Assembly: GCA_012510325.1 (NCBI GenBank) | Contig: JAAZIG010000258.1 | Span: 1 to 6,377, forward strand | Direction: 5' to 3' | Length of the DNA: 6,377 bases | Source of the DNA: Bacillota bacterium | GTDB lineage: Bacteria; Bacillota; Dethiobacteria; DTU022 | In this document: positions 5,445-6,377 of the stretch, piece after piece | How the letters are laid out: the number at the start of each line of letters is the position of its first letter | How positions within the stretch are numbered: the stretch's first letter is position 1 | The notes under the pieces: model-generated | Told to the model about the DNA's origin: nothing | Seen by the model: only the letters and a program-made list of their open reading frames with translations | The model's database searches: none | Translations under genes and position numbers: made by a program

Positions 5445-5903
5445 TCAGCGGATTCCGGTATGGCCCATGCCGCCCCCTCCCCGCTGCGTCTGCGGCAGCG
5501 GTCCCCCCGGAAGCAATCTGATCCGGGGGAGGGGACAGAGCATCATCTGGGCGATGCGGTCGCCCCGCCGGATTGTAAAATCAGCAGCCCCATGATTGAT
5601 CAGGATCACCTGGATCTCCCCGCGGTAATCGGCATCGATCGTCCCCGGCGAATTGAGCAGGCCGATCCCGTGACGGGCGGCCAGCCCGCTGCGGGGGCGG
5701 ATCTGCAGCTCATATCCCGCCGGCACCGCCACCCTCAGCCCTGTCGGAATCAGCTGCACCTCCCCCGGCCTCAGGATCATCTCTTCCTCCACCGCCGCCC
5801 GCAGGTCCATCCCGGCAGCGCCGGCGCTCATATAAGCCGGCAGGGGCACCCCGGCCGCATGCGGCAGCTGCTCCACCGGCAGCTCCACCGTATTTTTGGT
5901 CAT
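5445..5903 (-). CDS. dut: Deoxyuridine 5'-triphosphate nucleotidohydrolase (trimeric dUTPase)
   Basis: Hydrolyses dUTP to dUMP and pyrophosphate, keeping uracil out of DNA and supplying thymidylate synthesis. The 152 residues carry the five motifs of the trimeric dUTPase family in order: AGAAGMDLRA (27-36), PRSGLA (70-75), NSPGTIDADYRGEI (84-97, with the catalytic aspartate D90), RRGDRIAQM (112-120), and RGGGGMGHTG (141-150). Motif 5 departs from the usual RGxGGFGSTG: the phenylalanine that stacks on the uracil is methionine and the serine is histidine. The linker before it (LPGGPLPQTQ) is more proline-rich than usual. The upstream AAGGA is 10 bases from the ATG, a moderate ribosome binding site. 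The gene follows the VanW-domain gene after 72 bases and precedes ymxH by 16. Confidence 0.95.
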   Translation of the reverse strand: MTKNTVELPVEQLPHAAGVPLPAYMSAGAAGMDLRAAVEEEMILRPGEVQLIPTGLRVAVPAGYELQIRPRSGLAARHGIGLLNSPGTIDADYRGEIQVILINHGAADFTIRRGDRIAQMMLCPLPRIRLLPGGPLPQTQRGGGGMGHTGIR

Positions 5904-5928
5904 CTCATCAGCATCCTTTTCCTGTTTT

Positions 5929-5948
5929 GCGGGGAGTAGCCGCCCCGC
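5929..5948. other. GC-rich hairpin between the VanW gene and dut
   Basis: GCGGGG (5929-5934) pairs with CCCCGC (5943-5948) across an 8-base loop. On the minus strand it is followed by AAAACAGG, so it lacks the T-tract of an intrinsic terminator in the direction of the genes. On the plus strand it is followed by CTTCTTTAAAT, a weak T-run, but no plus-strand gene lies upstream. It may shape the 5' leader of dut, or be incidental in GC-rich sequence. No clear promoter was seen in the 5904-5975 gap. Confidence 0.4.
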
Positions 5949-5975
5949 CTTCTTTAAATACGGCGGCGGGAGCGC

Positions 5976-6377
5976 CTAATCCTGCCACAGCTGCACATCG
6001 ATGCTGCCGCCCCAGTTGGAGGCGCGGATCATGATCAGGCGGTCGCTGCTGTTGCGAAAGCGGAAATCGAGGCTTTCGGCAACGGTGGCATCCATCCCCG
6101 GGGGGACGTAGCCGATGGGCTGGCTGTGCGGGTAACGCTCCACCACTTCCAGCCCGGCGCGCAGGACGCTGTTGTAGAGGGTGGTTGAGACCTGGCAGAT
6201 CCCCCCGCCGAGCCCCGGAACGACGCTGTGGCCGACGATGACCGGCGCCGGCCGGTAGCCTCTCTCGGCGGTGCGCGGGCCGGTGGCTGTGTTGAAAGAG
6301 AAGATTTCTCCGGGCAGCAGCAGGTAATTGTTCAGCGCGGTCGTGGCGAGGACAATATTGGCGGCACGGTTGCCGCC
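5976..6377 (-). CDS. VanW domain-containing protein (C-terminal part, cut by window edge)
   Basis: The last 133 residues of a protein whose start lies beyond the window; the frame is open to base 6377 and ends in TAG at 5978-5976. The VanW-domain signature is clear: LPGEIFSFNTATGPRT (21-36 of the fragment), GGGICQVSTTLYN (57-69), ERYPHS (80-85) and GYVPPGMDATV (89-99). VanW domains occur in cell-surface proteins of Firmicutes, such as YoaR of Bacillus, often after a signal or membrane segment and a peptidoglycan-binding-like domain; the name comes from the vancomycin-resistance cluster, but the biochemical function is unknown and nothing here suggests resistance. The protein stops shortly after the domain (GGSIDVQLWQD), with no SH3 or other tail. 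It lies 72 bases before dut and may be co-transcribed with it. Confidence 0.93.
   Translation of the reverse strand, partial: GGNRAANIVLATTALNNYLLLPGEIFSFNTATGPRTAERGYRPAPVIVGHSVVPGLGGGICQVSTTLYNSVLRAGLEVVERYPHSQPIGYVPPGMDATVAESLDFRFRNSSDRLIMIRASNWGGSIDVQLWQD

Noticed and set aside
5301..5939. Plus-strand frame of 212 codons opposite dut and ymxH
   Set aside because: Spans two conserved genes and their junction on the other strand; the translation is rich in Pro, Arg and His with no recognisable motif.

Overview
This window looks like a chromosomal segment of a GC-rich, endospore-forming member of the Firmicutes (a Clostridia-like lineage). The evidence is a set of genes all on the minus strand: both subunits of dipicolinate synthase, a YlmC/YmxH sporulation protein, dihydrodipicolinate synthase, an RNase J, a dUTPase and a VanW-domain protein. 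In Bacillus subtilis the same neighbourhood runs ymxH - spoVFA - spoVFB - asd - dapG - dapA - rnjB, so the block is recognisable. Here asd and dapG are absent and a YflT-like stress protein sits between ymxH and dpaA. No genus can be assigned from the sequence alone.

Layout, read in the direction of transcription (right to left). First unit: the C-terminal part of a VanW-domain protein (6377-5976, cut by the window edge), a 72-base gap holding a GC-rich hairpin, dut (5903-5445), ymxH (5428-5189), and a YflT-like glycine-zipper protein (5106-4633). It ends at a clear intrinsic terminator (4573-4604). Second unit: dpaA (4518-3646), dpaB (3628-3026), dapA (2969-2070) and RNase J (2047-368). It is preceded by a sequence matching the sigma-K promoter consensus, directly abutting the terminator. 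Most genes have good Shine-Dalgarno sequences; dapA and rnj appear to start at TTG.

The functional logic of the second unit is clear. DapA makes the dihydrodipicolinate precursor and DpaAB oxidises it to dipicolinic acid, the spore-core calcium chelator. A mother-cell (sigma-K) promoter in front of dpaA would co-express precursor supply and product formation, perhaps with RNase J.

Bases 1 to about 360, just downstream of rnj, hold no credible gene. They are an array of GC-rich palindromic repeats: about nine copies of a conserved head (around CGTCCC[C/T]G), flanked by arms that differ between copies while largely keeping their pairing. Part of the array has been duplicated as a 120-base tandem repeat. 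The layout resembles REP-like elements associated with IS200-like RAYT transposases; no transposase gene is in the window.

Most of the window is an ordinary sporulation/housekeeping locus. The points most worth a second look are the repeat array with its alternative hairpins, the fused terminator/sigma-K promoter, the missing asd-dapG pair, and the unusual RNase J start.
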